A program made the translations under genes and the position numbers. DNA of 64,000 nucleotides from the NCBI GenBank assembly GCA_019510435.1, contig JAEKKJ010000014.1, positions 1 to 64,000 of the forward strand. Direction: 5' to 3'. Numbering within the stretch: the first letter of the stretch is position 1; every line of letters starts with the position of its first letter. Source of the stretch: Caulobacterales bacterium (GTDB lineage: Bacteria > Pseudomonadota > Alphaproteobacteria > Caulobacterales > Caulobacteraceae). This document shows, piece by piece, positions 47,019 through 58,288 of the stretch. The notes beneath the pieces were generated by a model that had not been told where the DNA came from, made no database searches, and saw nothing but the letters and a program-made list of their open reading frames with translations.

Positions 47019-48335
47019 ATGTCCATCGACGTCCTGATGCCCGCCCTGTCGCCCACCATGGAAGAGGGCACCCTCGCCAAGTGGCACGTGAAGAAGGGTG
47101 ACAACGTCAAGTCCGGCGACGTCATCGCCGAGATCGAGACCGACAAGGCCACCATGGAGGTGGAGGCCGTCGACGAGGGCGTGGTCGAGGACATCCTGAT
47201 CCCCGAGGGCTCGGAGGGCGTGAAGGTCAACACCCCGATCGCGCGCCTGGCCGGGGAGGGCGAGGCCGCCGCGCCACCGTCGCCGCCCGCTCCGAAAACC
47301 GAGGCGAAGGCCGAGGCGCCGGCGCCGGCCGCCAAATCGCCGGAGCCTCCGAAAGCCGAGGCGCCGAAGCCCGCGTCAGCTCCCGCCCCGGCTGCGGCGA
47401 AGGTTGCGGACGGCGGGCGCGTCTTCGCCTCGCCGCTGGCGCGGCGGCTGGCCGAGCAGAAGGGGATCGACCTATCCGCCATCAGCGGCTCGGGCCCGCA
47501 CGGCCGGATCGTCAAGGCCGACATCGACCGCGCCCAGCCCGGACAGGCCAAGCCGGCCCCCGCAGCCACTCCGGGTTCGGCTCCCGCCGCCACGCCCACC
47601 GCCCCGCGCCAGCACGCCACCCTGGAGCAGCAGGGCATCCCCGCCGGCAGCTACGATCTCATCCCGCTCGACGGCATGCGCAAGACCGTGGCGCGGCGGA
47701 TGACCGACAGCTTCCGCGACGTGCCGCACTTCCCGCTGACCATCGATCTGGAGATCGACGGCCTGCTGGCCGCCCGCACGCGGATCAACGCCCTGCTCGA
47801 GAAGGAGGGCGTGAAGGTCAGCGTCAACGACATGGTGATGAAAGCCGCCGCGGTGGCGCTGAAGCGGGTGCCGGAGGCCAACGCCTCCTACACGCCGGAG
47901 GGCATCGCCATGCACCACCACGCCGACATCGCCATGGCGGTGGCCGTGCCGGGCGGCCTGATCACCCCGATCATCCGCGCCGCCGAGACCAAGGGCCTGG
48001 CCCAGATCGCCAAGGAGGCCAAGGACCTGGCCGCCCGCGCCCGGGACAAGAAGCTGAAGCCCGAGGAGTTCCAGGGCGGCACCTTCTCGGTCTCCAACCT
48101 GGGCATGTTCGGCATCAAGACCTTCGCCTCGATCATCAACGAGCCGCAGGGTGCGATCCTGTCGGTGGGCGTGGGCGAGAAGCGGCCGGTGGTGCGCGGG
48201 GACAAGCTGGAGATCGCAACCGTCATGTCGGTGACCCTGACCTGTGACCACCGGGTTGTGGACGGCGCAATCGGGGCGCGCTGGCTGGAAGCCTTCAAGG
48301 CGCTCATCGAAGAGCCTTTGACGATGATCGTCTGA
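47019..48335 (+). CDS. pdhC: Dihydrolipoamide acetyltransferase (PDH E2)
   Basis: E2 forms the PDH core and transfers the acetyl group to CoA. The 438 residues comprise one lipoyl domain (1-80, Lys43 in ETDKATM), an Ala/Pro/Lys linker, a peripheral-subunit-binding domain (about 130-165, [17 protein letters not shown]...[11 protein letters not shown]), a second linker and the catalytic domain with [14 protein letters not shown] near the C-terminus. It follows the two GFA genes and precedes a glutathione peroxidase gene. Confidence 0.98.
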   Translation: MSIDVLMPALSPTMEEGTLAKWHVKKGDNVKSGDVIAEIETDKATMEVEAVDEGVVEDILIPEGSEGVKVNTPIARLAGEGEAAAPPSPPAPKTEAKAEAPAPAAKSPEPPKAEAPKPASAPAPAAAKVADGGRVFASPLARRLAEQKGIDLSAISGSGPHGRIVKADIDRAQPGQAKPAPAATPGSAPAATPTAPRQHATLEQQGIPAGSYDLIPLDGMRKTVARRMTDSFRDVPHFPLTIDLEIDGLLAARTRINALLEKEGVKVSVNDMVMKAAAVALKRVPEANASYTPEGIAMHHHADIAMAVAVPGGLITPIIRAAETKGLAQIAKEAKDLAARARDKKLKPEEFQGGTFSVSNLGMFGIKTFASIINEPQGAILSVGVGEKRPVVRGDKLEIATVMSVTLTCDHRVVDGAIGARWLEAFKALIEEPLTMIV

Positions 48336-48345
48336 GGGTTCGCGC

Positions 48346-50228
<1,883 letters not shown>

Positions 50229-50377
50229 GGTCGTCCCTCCCTTAATGGGGAGGGACAGGCCGCGAAGCGGCCAGGGTGGGGCGGCTGGAGGCCAGGGCGC
50301 AGACGTGGGAGCTTGATCCAGGCTTCCCCGCCCTGGCTCGCCTTGCGAGCCTGTCCCTCCCCGTTAAGGGACGGACC
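50229..50377. repeat. Structured palindromic intergenic repeat, copy B
   Basis: About 149 bases between lpdA and the DoxX gene. A GTCCCTCCC/GGGAGGGAC hairpin (50233-50256), a GGCCGC-GAA-GCGGCC hairpin (50258-50272), CCAGGGTGGGG pairing with CCCCGCCCTGG further on, the GAGCTTGAT motif, and a closing GTCCCT/AGGGAC hairpin (50353-50372). It matches copy A (37057-37192) in layout. Confidence 0.85.
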
Positions 50378-50380
50378 GCC

Positions 50381-50776
50381 TCAGGGCCGCTTGCGCACCG
50401 CCGCGTCCAGGCTCCAGAGCCCGCCGCCGGCGAAGGCCAGGTAGAGGAAGACGAAGCAGTAGAGCACCGCCGCCTCGCCCATGTTGAGCGCCGGATAGAA
50501 GCCGTGCGGCGCGTGGCCGATGAAATAGGCCACGGCCATCTCGCCCGAGCAGACGAAGGCCGTGATTCGGGTGAAGAGGCCCAGGGTCAGCAGCGCTCCG
50601 CCCACCACCTCGATCGCCGCCGCCGCCACCAGCATGGGCGGCAGCGGGTCCGGCGCGCCGGGCTGGGGCGCGGGGAAGTGGAACAGCTTCATCAGGCCGT
50701 GCTCCATGAAGAGCAGGGCGGTCATGATCCGCAGGATGCTGAGCACCCTGGGCGACCAGGCGGTGAGGTTCGGCAT
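50381..50776 (-). CDS. DoxX-family membrane protein
   Basis: A 131-residue protein with four hydrophobic helices and the DoxX marks LRIMTALLFMEHGLMKLFHFP and AAIEVVGGALLTLGLFTRITAF. DoxX proteins are linked to thiosulfate oxidation in archaea and to redox membrane complexes elsewhere; the role here is unknown. The ATG at 50776 has GGGAG upstream. It lies 13 bases downstream of the acyl-activating enzyme gene and is probably cotranscribed with it. Confidence 0.87.
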   Translation of the reverse strand: MPNLTAWSPRVLSILRIMTALLFMEHGLMKLFHFPAPQPGAPDPLPPMLVAAAAIEVVGGALLTLGLFTRITAFVCSGEMAVAYFIGHAPHGFYPALNMGEAAVLYCFVFLYLAFAGGGLWSLDAAVRKRP

Positions 50777-50789
50777 AGGCACTCCCTCG

Positions 50790-52364
50790 TCAGGCCGCCC
50801 GGCGCATCTCCGCGTCCACGATCCGTTGCAGGGCGACGTAGTCGGTCTTGCCGGTCCCCAGGACGGGGATTTCCGGCACGCGGATGATCTTGCGTGGGAC
50901 GGCGAGCTCGGGCGCGCCCACCTGCTGGGCGTGGGCGAGCAGCGGCCCCGGCTCGGCGTCCCGGCGGTCGGTGACCAGCACCAGCCGCTCGCCCTTCTTG
51001 GGGTCGGGCAGGGCGACCACCGCATGGCGGCAGTCCGGCCAGACGGCGGCCGCCAGGTCCTCGGCGGCGGTGAGCGACACCATCTCGCCGCCCACCTTGG
51101 CGAAGCGCTTCACCCGGCCCAGGATCTTGATCCAGTCGTCATCGCTGATGGAAACCACGTCGCCGGTGTCGTGCCAGCCGCCGGGCGGTGGCTCGATGGC
51201 GCCGCCCGGGGCGAGATAGCCGGTCATGATGTTGGGGCCGCGGACCAGCAGCTTGCCGCCGCCTGGGATGCCCTCCACCGGCTCCAGACGCGCCTCGATG
51301 CCCGGCAGCAGGGCGCCCACCGTGCCGCGGCGGTTGTCACCCGGCTTGTTCACCGCGATCACCGGCGAGGCCTCGGTGGCGCCATAGCCCTCCAGCAGCG
51401 GGATCGGGCCGAACTTCTCGGTGATCAGGTTGTGGGTCTCCTCGCGCACCTTCTCGGCCCCGCAGACCACGAAGGTCAGGCCGGAGAGTTCGCCCGGCTC
51501 GGCGGAGCGGGCGTACTGGTTGATGAAGGTGTCGGTGGCGAAGAGCACCGAGGCCTTGGTGTCCTTCACCAGCGGCGGGATCTGCTTGACGTGCAGCGGC
51601 GAGGGATACTGGAACGCCTTCAGCCCGGTCAGGATCGGCAGCAGCGCCCCGCCCGTGAGGCCGAAGCAGTGGAAGATCGGCAGCGGGTTGAAGAACACCC
51701 AGTCGGGATCCAGGGCGATGTGCTGGGCCACCTGGCGGCAGTTGGCGATCAGGTTGGACTGGCTCAGCACCACGCCGCGCGGGGCGCCGAAGCTGCCCGA
51801 GGTGAAGAGGATCACGCCCGGGTCGGACGGCTTGGTGGCGATTCGAAACTGCTGGGGCAGGGCGGCGGCCGCGGCGGCGTAGAGCTTGTCGGCCAGCCCC
51901 ACCGTCTGGCGCACCTCCTCGAGGTAGACCACCTTGGTCAGGGTCTCGAGCGCGTCGATCAGGTCGTGCAGCTTGCCCTGCTCCACAAACCGGTGCGAGG
52001 TCAGCACCGTCCGCACGCCCGCCAGCTCGCAGGCCGCCTTCAGGTTCCGGATCCCGGCCGTGAAGTTCAGCATGGCGGGGGTGCGGCCGAAGGCGTGGAG
52101 GGCGAAGAACGTCACCATCCCGGCGGAGCTCGAGGGCAGCATCACCGCCACCCGCTCGCCCTTGCGCGTGAACCCGGCGATCTTGCGGCCCAGGGCGAAG
52201 GCGGCGCGGATCAGGTCCGTATAGCTGAGCGGGTTCCGCTCCTGGTCCTCCAGGATCGGCTTCTTGGCCCCGTATTTCCGGGAAGCCGCCACCAGGGCGT
52301 CGAAGATCGAGGACTGCGCACTCGCGCTGTCGAACGGCTGCACGGGCGAAGCGCCTCCCAACAT
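50790..52364 (-). CDS. AMP-dependent acyl-activating enzyme (Aas C-terminal type)
   Basis: A 524-residue adenylate-forming enzyme. The ATP loop reads FTSGSFGAPRGVVLS (R in place of the usual K), followed by GYGATEASPV, WHDTGDVVSI, GRVKRFAKVGGEMVS and the catalytic Lys in LGTGKTDYVAL. The last motifs resemble the acyl-ACP synthetase half of Aas (2-acyl-glycerophosphoethanolamine recycling), but the PlsC-like acyltransferase half is missing. It may load fatty acids onto ACP or CoA. The substrate is not decidable from sequence. Confidence 0.85.
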   Translation of the reverse strand: MLGGASPVQPFDSASAQSSIFDALVAASRKYGAKKPILEDQERNPLSYTDLIRAAFALGRKIAGFTRKGERVAVMLPSSSAGMVTFFALHAFGRTPAMLNFTAGIRNLKAACELAGVRTVLTSHRFVEQGKLHDLIDALETLTKVVYLEEVRQTVGLADKLYAAAAAALPQQFRIATKPSDPGVILFTSGSFGAPRGVVLSQSNLIANCRQVAQHIALDPDWVFFNPLPIFHCFGLTGGALLPILTGLKAFQYPSPLHVKQIPPLVKDTKASVLFATDTFINQYARSAEPGELSGLTFVVCGAEKVREETHNLITEKFGPIPLLEGYGATEASPVIAVNKPGDNRRGTVGALLPGIEARLEPVEGIPGGGKLLVRGPNIMTGYLAPGGAIEPPPGGWHDTGDVVSISDDDWIKILGRVKRFAKVGGEMVSLTAAEDLAAAVWPDCRHAVVALPDPKKGERLVLVTDRRDAEPGPLLAHAQQVGAPELAVPRKIIRVPEIPVLGTGKTDYVALQRIVDAEMRRAA

Positions 52365-52432
52365 TCTCGTTGGCGAGACCCTATCGTCGGGGTTCCCGGC
52401 TGAAAAGGTCGGTAACGGTGCGTGAGCGGGGT

Positions 52433-52867
52433 TCAGTTCGCCGGCGGCGGGGGCGGCGCGGCCGCGTGCTGGGAGTACCAGGCCTTCCAGCGGCCGCCCT
52501 CATAGTAGAACAGATCCATAGAGAAGCCCTGGGGCGAGCGGTGCTGGACAAGGGCGGTCTTGCCGATCACGCGCACGGTGGAGCTGTCGGTCAGGGGTTT
52601 GGCGTGCTCCCCCGGGTGCTTGGCGGCGTAGTCCTTCGCAAACCCGATGATCTGGGCCTTGGGGCGGGCGACCCCCGTGGGGTTCACCGAGACGTACTGC
52701 GGGTCCAGCAGCGCCTCCAGGGCCGCGGCGTCGCCGGTGACGAACGCCTCGCTCCAGAGGTTCTCGGCGTGGCGCACGCCGGCCTCGTTGGCAGGCTCGG
52801 CGGTCGCTGCGGCGGGTCCGGCGGCCAGGACCGCGGTGAGCGCCAGGGCGGGCAGGATAAGGGGCAT
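52433..52867 (-). CDS. Exported NTF2/SnoaL-like protein
   Basis: A 144-residue protein with a signal peptide (ending near AAATAEPA) and an NTF2-like DUF4440-type domain: a helix AENLWSEAFVTGDAAALEALLDPQYVSVNPTG and strands TVRVIGKTALVQHR and WKAWYSQH. These pocket-shaped domains have many roles, and none can be inferred here. The ATG at 52867 has GGAG at good spacing; a TTG at 52879 would add four residues. Confidence 0.8.
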   Translation of the reverse strand: MPLILPALALTAVLAAGPAAATAEPANEAGVRHAENLWSEAFVTGDAAALEALLDPQYVSVNPTGVARPKAQIIGFAKDYAAKHPGEHAKPLTDSSTVRVIGKTALVQHRSPQGFSMDLFYYEGGRWKAWYSQHAAAPPPPPAN

Positions 52868-52995
52868 CGGGAACTCCAATCGGGTGGCCGGACCTTAGGC
52901 GCCGGCCGCGCCCCGGCCTCGTTACAAAAGGCTAAGGTTGGTGTGCGGCCTCGCGGCGGCTTGATCCGGAGGCCGCGACGGACGATCTAGGGGCC

Positions 52996-53958
52996 ATGGC
53001 CGTGGTCATCGACACCGTGAAGCAGCCGCGTCCGCGGCACCCCGAGAAGCAGAACCGGCCCGAGACGCCGATCCTGCGCAAACCGGAATGGCTGCGGGTC
53101 AAGGCGCCCGGTTCAGCCGGCTACAACGCCACCCGCGACATCGTGAAGGGCCACGGCCTGGTCACGGTGTGCGAGGAGGCGGCCTGCCCCAACATCGGCG
53201 AGTGCTGGTCCAAGAGCCACGCCACCATGATGATCATGGGCGAGGTCTGCACCCGCGCCTGCGCCTTCTGCAACGTCGCCACCGGCAAGCCCGGCGCGCT
53301 GGACCCCACCGAGCCGGCGCGGGTCGCCGACGCGGTGGCCAAGATGGGCCTGAAGCACGTGGTGATCACGTCGGTGGACCGCGACGACCTGGCCGACGGC
53401 GGCGCCGCCCACTTCGCCGCCGTGGTCCACGCGATCCGCGCGGCTTCGCCCGGCACCACGGTCGAGATCCTGACGCCGGACTTCCTGCGCAAGCCGGTAA
53501 GCGGGGTGTTCGAGCTCATCGACAGCCGGCCCGACGTCTTCAACCACAACCTTGAGACCGTCCCGCGGCTCTACCTGCCGATCCGGCCGGGCGCGCGCTA
53601 CTACAACTCCCTGCGCCTCCTGGAGAGGGTCAAGGAGCGCGACCCGCAGCAGTTCACCAAGAGCGGCATCATGGTAGGCCTGGGCGAGGCCAAGGAGGAG
53701 GTGATGCAGGTCATGGACGACATGCGCTCCGCCGGCGTCGACTTCATCACCATCGGCCAGTACCTGCAGCCGACCCGCAAGCACGCGCCGATAGATCGGT
53801 TCGTCCACCCCGACGAGTTCAAGGCCTATGAGGAGATCGCCCGGGCCAAGGGCTTCCTGATGGTCTCGGCCAGCCCGCTCACCCGCTCATCGCACCACGC
53901 CGGAGAGGACTTCGCCCGCCTGCAGGCCGCCCGGCGGGAGCGCGAAGCCGCCGCTTAA
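52996..53958 (+). CDS. lipA: Lipoyl synthase
   Basis: LipA is a radical-SAM enzyme that inserts two sulfurs into octanoyl-lysine on lipoyl domains, such as those of PdhB and PdhC encoded nearby. The auxiliary cluster Cys are 59, 64 and 70 ([12 protein letters not shown]), the radical-SAM Cys are 85, 89 and 92 (CTRACAFC), and the C-terminal RSSH motif is present. It is 320 residues. A Coq10-like gene follows after 11 bases. Confidence 0.98.
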   Translation: MAVVIDTVKQPRPRHPEKQNRPETPILRKPEWLRVKAPGSAGYNATRDIVKGHGLVTVCEEAACPNIGECWSKSHATMMIMGEVCTRACAFCNVATGKPGALDPTEPARVADAVAKMGLKHVVITSVDRDDLADGGAAHFAAVVHAIRAASPGTTVEILTPDFLRKPVSGVFELIDSRPDVFNHNLETVPRLYLPIRPGARYYNSLRLLERVKERDPQQFTKSGIMVGLGEAKEEVMQVMDDMRSAGVDFITIGQYLQPTRKHAPIDRFVHPDEFKAYEEIARAKGFLMVSASPLTRSSHHAGEDFARLQAARREREAAA

Positions 53959-53969
53959 GGGGCCGCGCG

Positions 53970-54428
53970 GTGCATCACCACGTCTCCCGCACCCTGCCGT
54001 TCACGCCCGACCAGCTGTTCCGCCTGGTGGGCGACGTGGACCGCTATCCCGAGTTCGTGCCCTGGATCTCGTCCATGCGCACCTGGAACGCCCGCGACCT
54101 GGGCGGTGGCGTCCAGTGCGTGGACGCGGAGGCCGGCGTCGGGTTCTCGTTCCTGAAGGAGCGGTTCGCCACGCGGGTGCGGCGCGACCCCGGCAACGGC
54201 CAGATCGACGTCAACCTGCTCTCCGGCCCGTTCCGCAAGCTGGTCAACCGCTGGCGGTTCATCCCGGAGGGGGAGGGCGCGACGCGGATCGAATTCGACA
54301 TCGACTTCCAGTTCAAGTCGCGCCTGCTGGAAGGGCTGCTGACCGCCAACTTCCACCACGCCGTGGAGCGCCTGATGGGGTGTTTCGAAGACCGGGCGCG
54401 GGCGCTGTACGGCCCGGACGCCGCCTAG
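53970..54428 (+). CDS. Coq10/RatA-type START-domain protein
   Basis: A 152-residue protein of the SRPBCC fold. The FTPDQLFRLVGDVDRYPEFVPW start and FEDRARALYG end are typical of the family that includes mitochondrial Coq10 (ubiquinone binding) and E. coli RatA. In alphaproteobacteria the Coq10-like role is more likely; this is inference. The GTG start at 53970 follows lipA by 11 bases. The 3' end overlaps the convergent DUF6624 gene by four bases. Confidence 0.88.
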   Translation: MHHHVSRTLPFTPDQLFRLVGDVDRYPEFVPWISSMRTWNARDLGGGVQCVDAEAGVGFSFLKERFATRVRRDPGNGQIDVNLLSGPFRKLVNRWRFIPEGEGATRIEFDIDFQFKSRLLEGLLTANFHHAVERLMGCFEDRARALYGPDAA

Positions 54429-55414
54429 CCGCACGAATCCTTGAGCTGGGCCGCGTAGTCGGCGAAGGGCCCCAGGCCGACCGCGGCGCGGACCTCATCG
54501 ACGCGGGCCGCGTCTTCCACCGGGTAGGGCCGCCAGGCGCCGGCGGTCGTGCAGCCGCCCTGGGTGGCGTAGCGCTGGGGCCGGTCGTCGGCCACCGCGA
54601 CGCGGTCGTAGAGGTAGGCGTAGTTCTTCGGCGAGGTGTCGCGGGACGCCAGTAGGCTCTCCAGCAGTTTCAGCGTCTGGCGCTGGAAGTCGCGGTCGTG
54701 GTCGGCGTGCTGGACCAGGAGCCAGGCCTGGTTGTCGACCTGGGCGCCGTAGGCGGAGATGGCGAACCAGCCATGGTCGCGAACCTCGCCCTTCAGCCAA
54801 GCGGTGTTGGCCTGGTCGACCTCGCAGACCTCCACACTCAGGATCGGCTCGAGATACTTCACGGCGTTGGCGGAAAGCGGCCCGGCCCAGGAGCCGTGGC
54901 CCCACACGGCCTGCAGATGCTGGCGCGCGATCTGGTCCTGGGCGGCGCGGCGCAGGAGTTCGGCCTTGCGGGCGTCGCCGCTGGCCGCCGCAGCGCGCAG
55001 CTGCTTCAACGAAGCCTCATAGGGCGGGCCCACATCCTCGCCGGCCGCCAGCCGTGGGCGGAAGCCCTCCAGGCGCGACAGGGCCGCGCGGGCGGCGCGC
55101 TGGTCGGCGCCATAGGCCTCCATCGACGGCGACAGGTTGGCCAGCAAGAGGCCACCCATGATCTCCGCCTGCCGGCGGCTCCAGCAGGGCGAGCGGGTCA
55201 GGTCGCGGCCGCCGCCCGGGTCCTGCGGGGCGAGCATGGCCTCGCTGACGGTGTCCATCAGGCGCTGGAAGCCGTCGGGGCCCAGCCCGGCCTTGATCTC
55301 GAAATAGTTGAAGCTGGCCGGGTCGGACGTCGCCAGCACCCGCTTGGCCTCGTCGGCCGGACTGGCCGCGCCGAGCAGCAGCACCGCCAGGGCGGCGAGG
55401 ACCAGGCGCCTCAC
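54425..55414 (-). CDS. Exported DUF6624-like protein
   Basis: A 329-residue protein with a signal peptide (MRRLVLAALAVLLLGAASPA). The N-terminal half is helical. The C-terminal half has the DUF6624-type pattern: EVRDHGWFAISAYGAQVDNQAWLLVQHADHD, then AYLYDRVAVADDRPQRYATQGG and a final VGLGPFADY. No catalytic function is known to me. The GTG start overlaps the cinA stop (GTGA), which places the two in one transcript. Confidence 0.8.
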   Translation of the reverse strand: MRRLVLAALAVLLLGAASPADEAKRVLATSDPASFNYFEIKAGLGPDGFQRLMDTVSEAMLAPQDPGGGRDLTRSPCWSRRQAEIMGGLLLANLSPSMEAYGADQRAARAALSRLEGFRPRLAAGEDVGPPYEASLKQLRAAAASGDARKAELLRRAAQDQIARQHLQAVWGHGSWAGPLSANAVKYLEPILSVEVCEVDQANTAWLKGEVRDHGWFAISAYGAQVDNQAWLLVQHADHDRDFQRQTLKLLESLLASRDTSPKNYAYLYDRVAVADDRPQRYATQGGCTTAGAWRPYPVEDAARVDEVRAAVGLGPFADYAAQLKDSCG

Positions 55415-55902
55415 GCGAGGCGGTCGCGCAGCATCTGCAGGGCCGCCTGCACGGCGGCCAGCTGCACGCCCTCGCGGGTCTCCTCCTCGAAGAAGTGCTC
55501 CTCGTGGACGATCCGCTGGTTCGATCGCGCGGTGGCGATGTGCACCGTGCCGACGGGCTTCATCGGCGTGCCGCCGCCCGGGCCCGCGATGCCGGTGATG
55601 GCGACGGCCAGGTGCCCGTTGGAGGCCTCCAGGGCCCCCTCCGCCATCATCCGCGCCACCGGCTCGGAGACCGCGCCCAGGTCGGCGATCAGGTCGCCCG
55701 GAACGCCCAACAGCTCCTGCTTGGCGCGGTTGGAATAGGTGACGAAGCCGCGCTCGAACACGTCGGACGAGCCGGCGATCGAGCAGATCGCCCCGGCCAC
55801 CAGTCCGCCCGTGCAGCTCTCCGCGGTGACGATGCGCAACGACCGCTCCCGCGCCTCGTCGATCAACAGACGGGCCAGGGTGACGATCTCCAGGTTGAAC
55901 AT
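55411..55902 (-). CDS. CinA C-terminal-type nicotinamide-nucleotide amidase
   Basis: A 163-residue protein corresponding to the C-terminal domain of CinA (PncC type), which deamidates nicotinamide mononucleotide. Signatures are TAESCTGGLVAGAICSIAGSSDVFERGFVTYSN and AITGIAGPGGGTPMKPVGTVHIA. The N-terminal MoCF-like domain of full CinA is absent, as in E. coli PncC. The ATG at 55902 was chosen because it gives the standard MFNLEIVTLARLL start. It is divergent from the membrane protein at 55984. Confidence 0.92.
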   Translation of the reverse strand: MFNLEIVTLARLLIDEARERSLRIVTAESCTGGLVAGAICSIAGSSDVFERGFVTYSNRAKQELLGVPGDLIADLGAVSEPVARMMAEGALEASNGHLAVAITGIAGPGGGTPMKPVGTVHIATARSNQRIVHEEHFFEEETREGVQLAAVQAALQMLRDRLA

Positions 55903-55983
55903 CGGCGTTGCAAGGTCCTTTACCGGCGCAATGGCAGCACAGAGCATCGCGCGCACGCTTCGATCAAGGCGATTCGAGACCCC

Positions 55984-58281
55984 ATGACCAGCCTCGCCGC
56001 CGGGACGCCCGCGTCCGCCGCCCACCGCGCGCCGCCGGCTCTGTTCGCGGTGACGGTCTTCACCTCGGCCGCCCTGGTGTTCTCGGTGCAGCCGATGGTG
56101 GCCAAGCTGGTGCTGCCGCTGCTCGGGGGCAGCGCCTCGGTCTGGAACACCTCCATGGCGTTCTTCCAGATCGCCCTCCTGGCCGGCTACGCCTACGCCC
56201 ACGCCCTGCAGCGGATCCCGACTGTGCGGGGCCAGGCCCTGGCGCACGTGGCCGCCCTGGCGATCGCCGCCGTCGCCCTGCCGCTACGGGTGAACAGCCT
56301 GGCCGGGCCGCCGTCGTCGGACCATCCGAACCTGTGGCTGTTGACCGAACTGGCGCTCTCCATCGGCGCGCCCTTCGCGGTGCTGTCGGCCACCGCGCCG
56401 CTGGTCCAGGCCTGGCACGCCCGCACGATCGGCGCAGCCGACGGCAAGGAGCCCTACGTCCTCTATGCGGCCAGCAACGTCGGCAGCCTGCTGGCCCTGC
56501 TGGCCTATCCCCTGCTGGTCGAGCCGCTCTTCACCCTGGCCGGCCAGCGATATGGCTGGAGCACGGGCTATGGCCTCTTCGTCCTGGTGATCGCCGCGCT
56601 CGGGTTCGCGGCGAGCGGGGTGGCCGTTGCGCCGGCCGCGGATCGAGCCGCCGCCGCCCGACCCGCTCCGAGCTGGCGCGATCGCCTGACCTGGATCGCC
56701 CTGGCCGCCATCCCGTCCAGCCTGATGCTGGGCGTCACCGCCTATGTGACCACCGACGTCGCGTCGGCCCCGTTCCTGTGGGTCCTGCCGCTGGCCCTGT
56801 ACCTCACCACCTTCATCATCGCCTTCCAGGCCAAGCCGGCGATCCCGCCGGAGCTGACGCTGACCCTGCAGGGCGCGGCCATGGCCGCCTGCGCGGCGCT
56901 GCTGCCGTTCCGGGCCACCTTCTTCGGCCTGCAGCTCTTCGTGCACCTGGCCGCGTTCTTCCTGACAGCCCTGATGTGCCACCAGCGGCTGGTGGCGCGA
57001 CGGCCCGACCCGGCGCACCTCACCGAGTTCTACCTCTGCCTCTCCATCGGCGGGGTCGTGGGCGGCGGGTTCAACGCCTTCCTCGCGCCGGTGCTCTTCA
57101 ACGACGTGATCGAGTATCCGCTGGTGCTGGTGCTCTCGTGCCTGGCGCGGCCGTGGGGGGAGATGAACCGGGTCCCGGCCTGGGTCTGGGCCGTCCTGGT
57201 CCTGGGCCTGGCGGCGGCCGTGGCGACGCCCGTGGCCGTGACCTTCGCCGCGCCGCACCTCACCACCCGCACCATCGTCGGCGCCTTCAACCAGCCGCAG
57301 CTGTTCGACTTCGGCATGAAGGTGCTGCTCACCGGCGCCGTGGTGGCCGCGTTCCTGATCCGGGGACGGGCGCTGCTGTTCTTCTGCCTTATCGCGCTCA
57401 TCTCCTACGCCTCGGAGGCCGCCGCCGACCGCACCGACACCCGCGACACCTGGCGCAGCTTCTTCGGGGTGCTGAAGCGCTCGGAGACCACGGTCCCGAG
57501 CCTGGGCGGCACGGTCAAGATGCTGGCCCACGGCACCACCCTGCACGGGGCCCAGGCGCAGGATCCGCGCTTCCGCTGCCGGCCGCTGGTCTACTACACC
57601 CCGCGCACGCCCATCGGGCAGGTGTTCCGGGGCCGCGAGGCGCAGAAGCCGGACCTGAGGATCGGGGCGGTCGGGCTCGGCACCGGCTCGGTGGCCGCCT
57701 ACACCCGGCCAGGCGACCACCTGACCTTCTTCGAGATCGACCCCCTGGTGGTGAAGGTCTCCAGCGACCCGCGCAACTTCAGCTACACGAGCGAGTGCGC
57801 CAAGGGGCAGATCGACTATGTGGTGGGCGACGCCCGCCTGACCCTCGCCAGGCAGCCCGCGCAGAGCTTCGACATCCTGCTGATCGACGCCTTCTCGTCC
57901 GACGCTGTGCCGGCCCACCTGCTGACGGTGGAGGCGGTGCGCGGCTACCTTGCCAAGCTGAAGCCTGACGGGGTGCTGATCCTGCACCTGTCCAACCGCA
58001 ACCTGGACCTGATGGACCCGGCCCAGTCGGTGGCGCGGGCGGCAGGCGGCTGGGCGCTGGCGCAGGAGTACCGCCCGCCCGACGACCGGCTGAGCGGCTG
58101 GGAGTCGAAGGAAGACGCCGTGATCGTGGCCAAGAACCACGAGGCCCTGGCGCCGTTCCTGGCGACCGGCCAGTGGCGCACGGGCGACTCGTTCAAGGCC
58201 CGGCCCTGGACGGACGACTACATGAACCTCGCGGGCGCCCTCTACGCGAACCTGCGGATGCGCTGGACCTGGCTGCCGTAG
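55984..58281 (+). CDS. Membrane-fused spermidine synthase-like protein
   Basis: A 765-residue protein. About 20-480 contains some 10-12 membrane helices, starting with FSVQPMVAKLVLPLLGGSASVWNT. About 540-740 is a spermidine-synthase-like Rossmann domain with VGLGTGSVAAY, FFEIDPLVVKV, VGDARLTLA and LLIDAFSSDAVPAHLLT. The methyl donor/aminopropyl site Asp is kept, but the polyamine pocket cannot be recognised. Similar fused proteins are widespread and unassigned. The start at 55984 is 81 bases from the divergent cinA. Confidence 0.85.
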   Translation: MTSLAAGTPASAAHRAPPALFAVTVFTSAALVFSVQPMVAKLVLPLLGGSASVWNTSMAFFQIALLAGYAYAHALQRIPTVRGQALAHVAALAIAAVALPLRVNSLAGPPSSDHPNLWLLTELALSIGAPFAVLSATAPLVQAWHARTIGAADGKEPYVLYAASNVGSLLALLAYPLLVEPLFTLAGQRYGWSTGYGLFVLVIAALGFAASGVAVAPAADRAAAARPAPSWRDRLTWIALAAIPSSLMLGVTAYVTTDVASAPFLWVLPLALYLTTFIIAFQAKPAIPPELTLTLQGAAMAACAALLPFRATFFGLQLFVHLAAFFLTALMCHQRLVARRPDPAHLTEFYLCLSIGGVVGGGFNAFLAPVLFNDVIEYPLVLVLSCLARPWGEMNRVPAWVWAVLVLGLAAAVATPVAVTFAAPHLTTRTIVGAFNQPQLFDFGMKVLLTGAVVAAFLIRGRALLFFCLIALISYASEAAADRTDTRDTWRSFFGVLKRSETTVPSLGGTVKMLAHGTTLHGAQAQDPRFRCRPLVYYTPRTPIGQVFRGREAQKPDLRIGAVGLGTGSVAAYTRPGDHLTFFEIDPLVVKVSSDPRNFSYTSECAKGQIDYVVGDARLTLARQPAQSFDILLIDAFSSDAVPAHLLTVEAVRGYLAKLKPDGVLILHLSNRNLDLMDPAQSVARAAGGWALAQEYRPPDDRLSGWESKEDAVIVAKNHEALAPFLATGQWRTGDSFKARPWTDDYMNLAGALYANLRMRWTWLP

Positions 58282-58288
58282 GGGGCGA

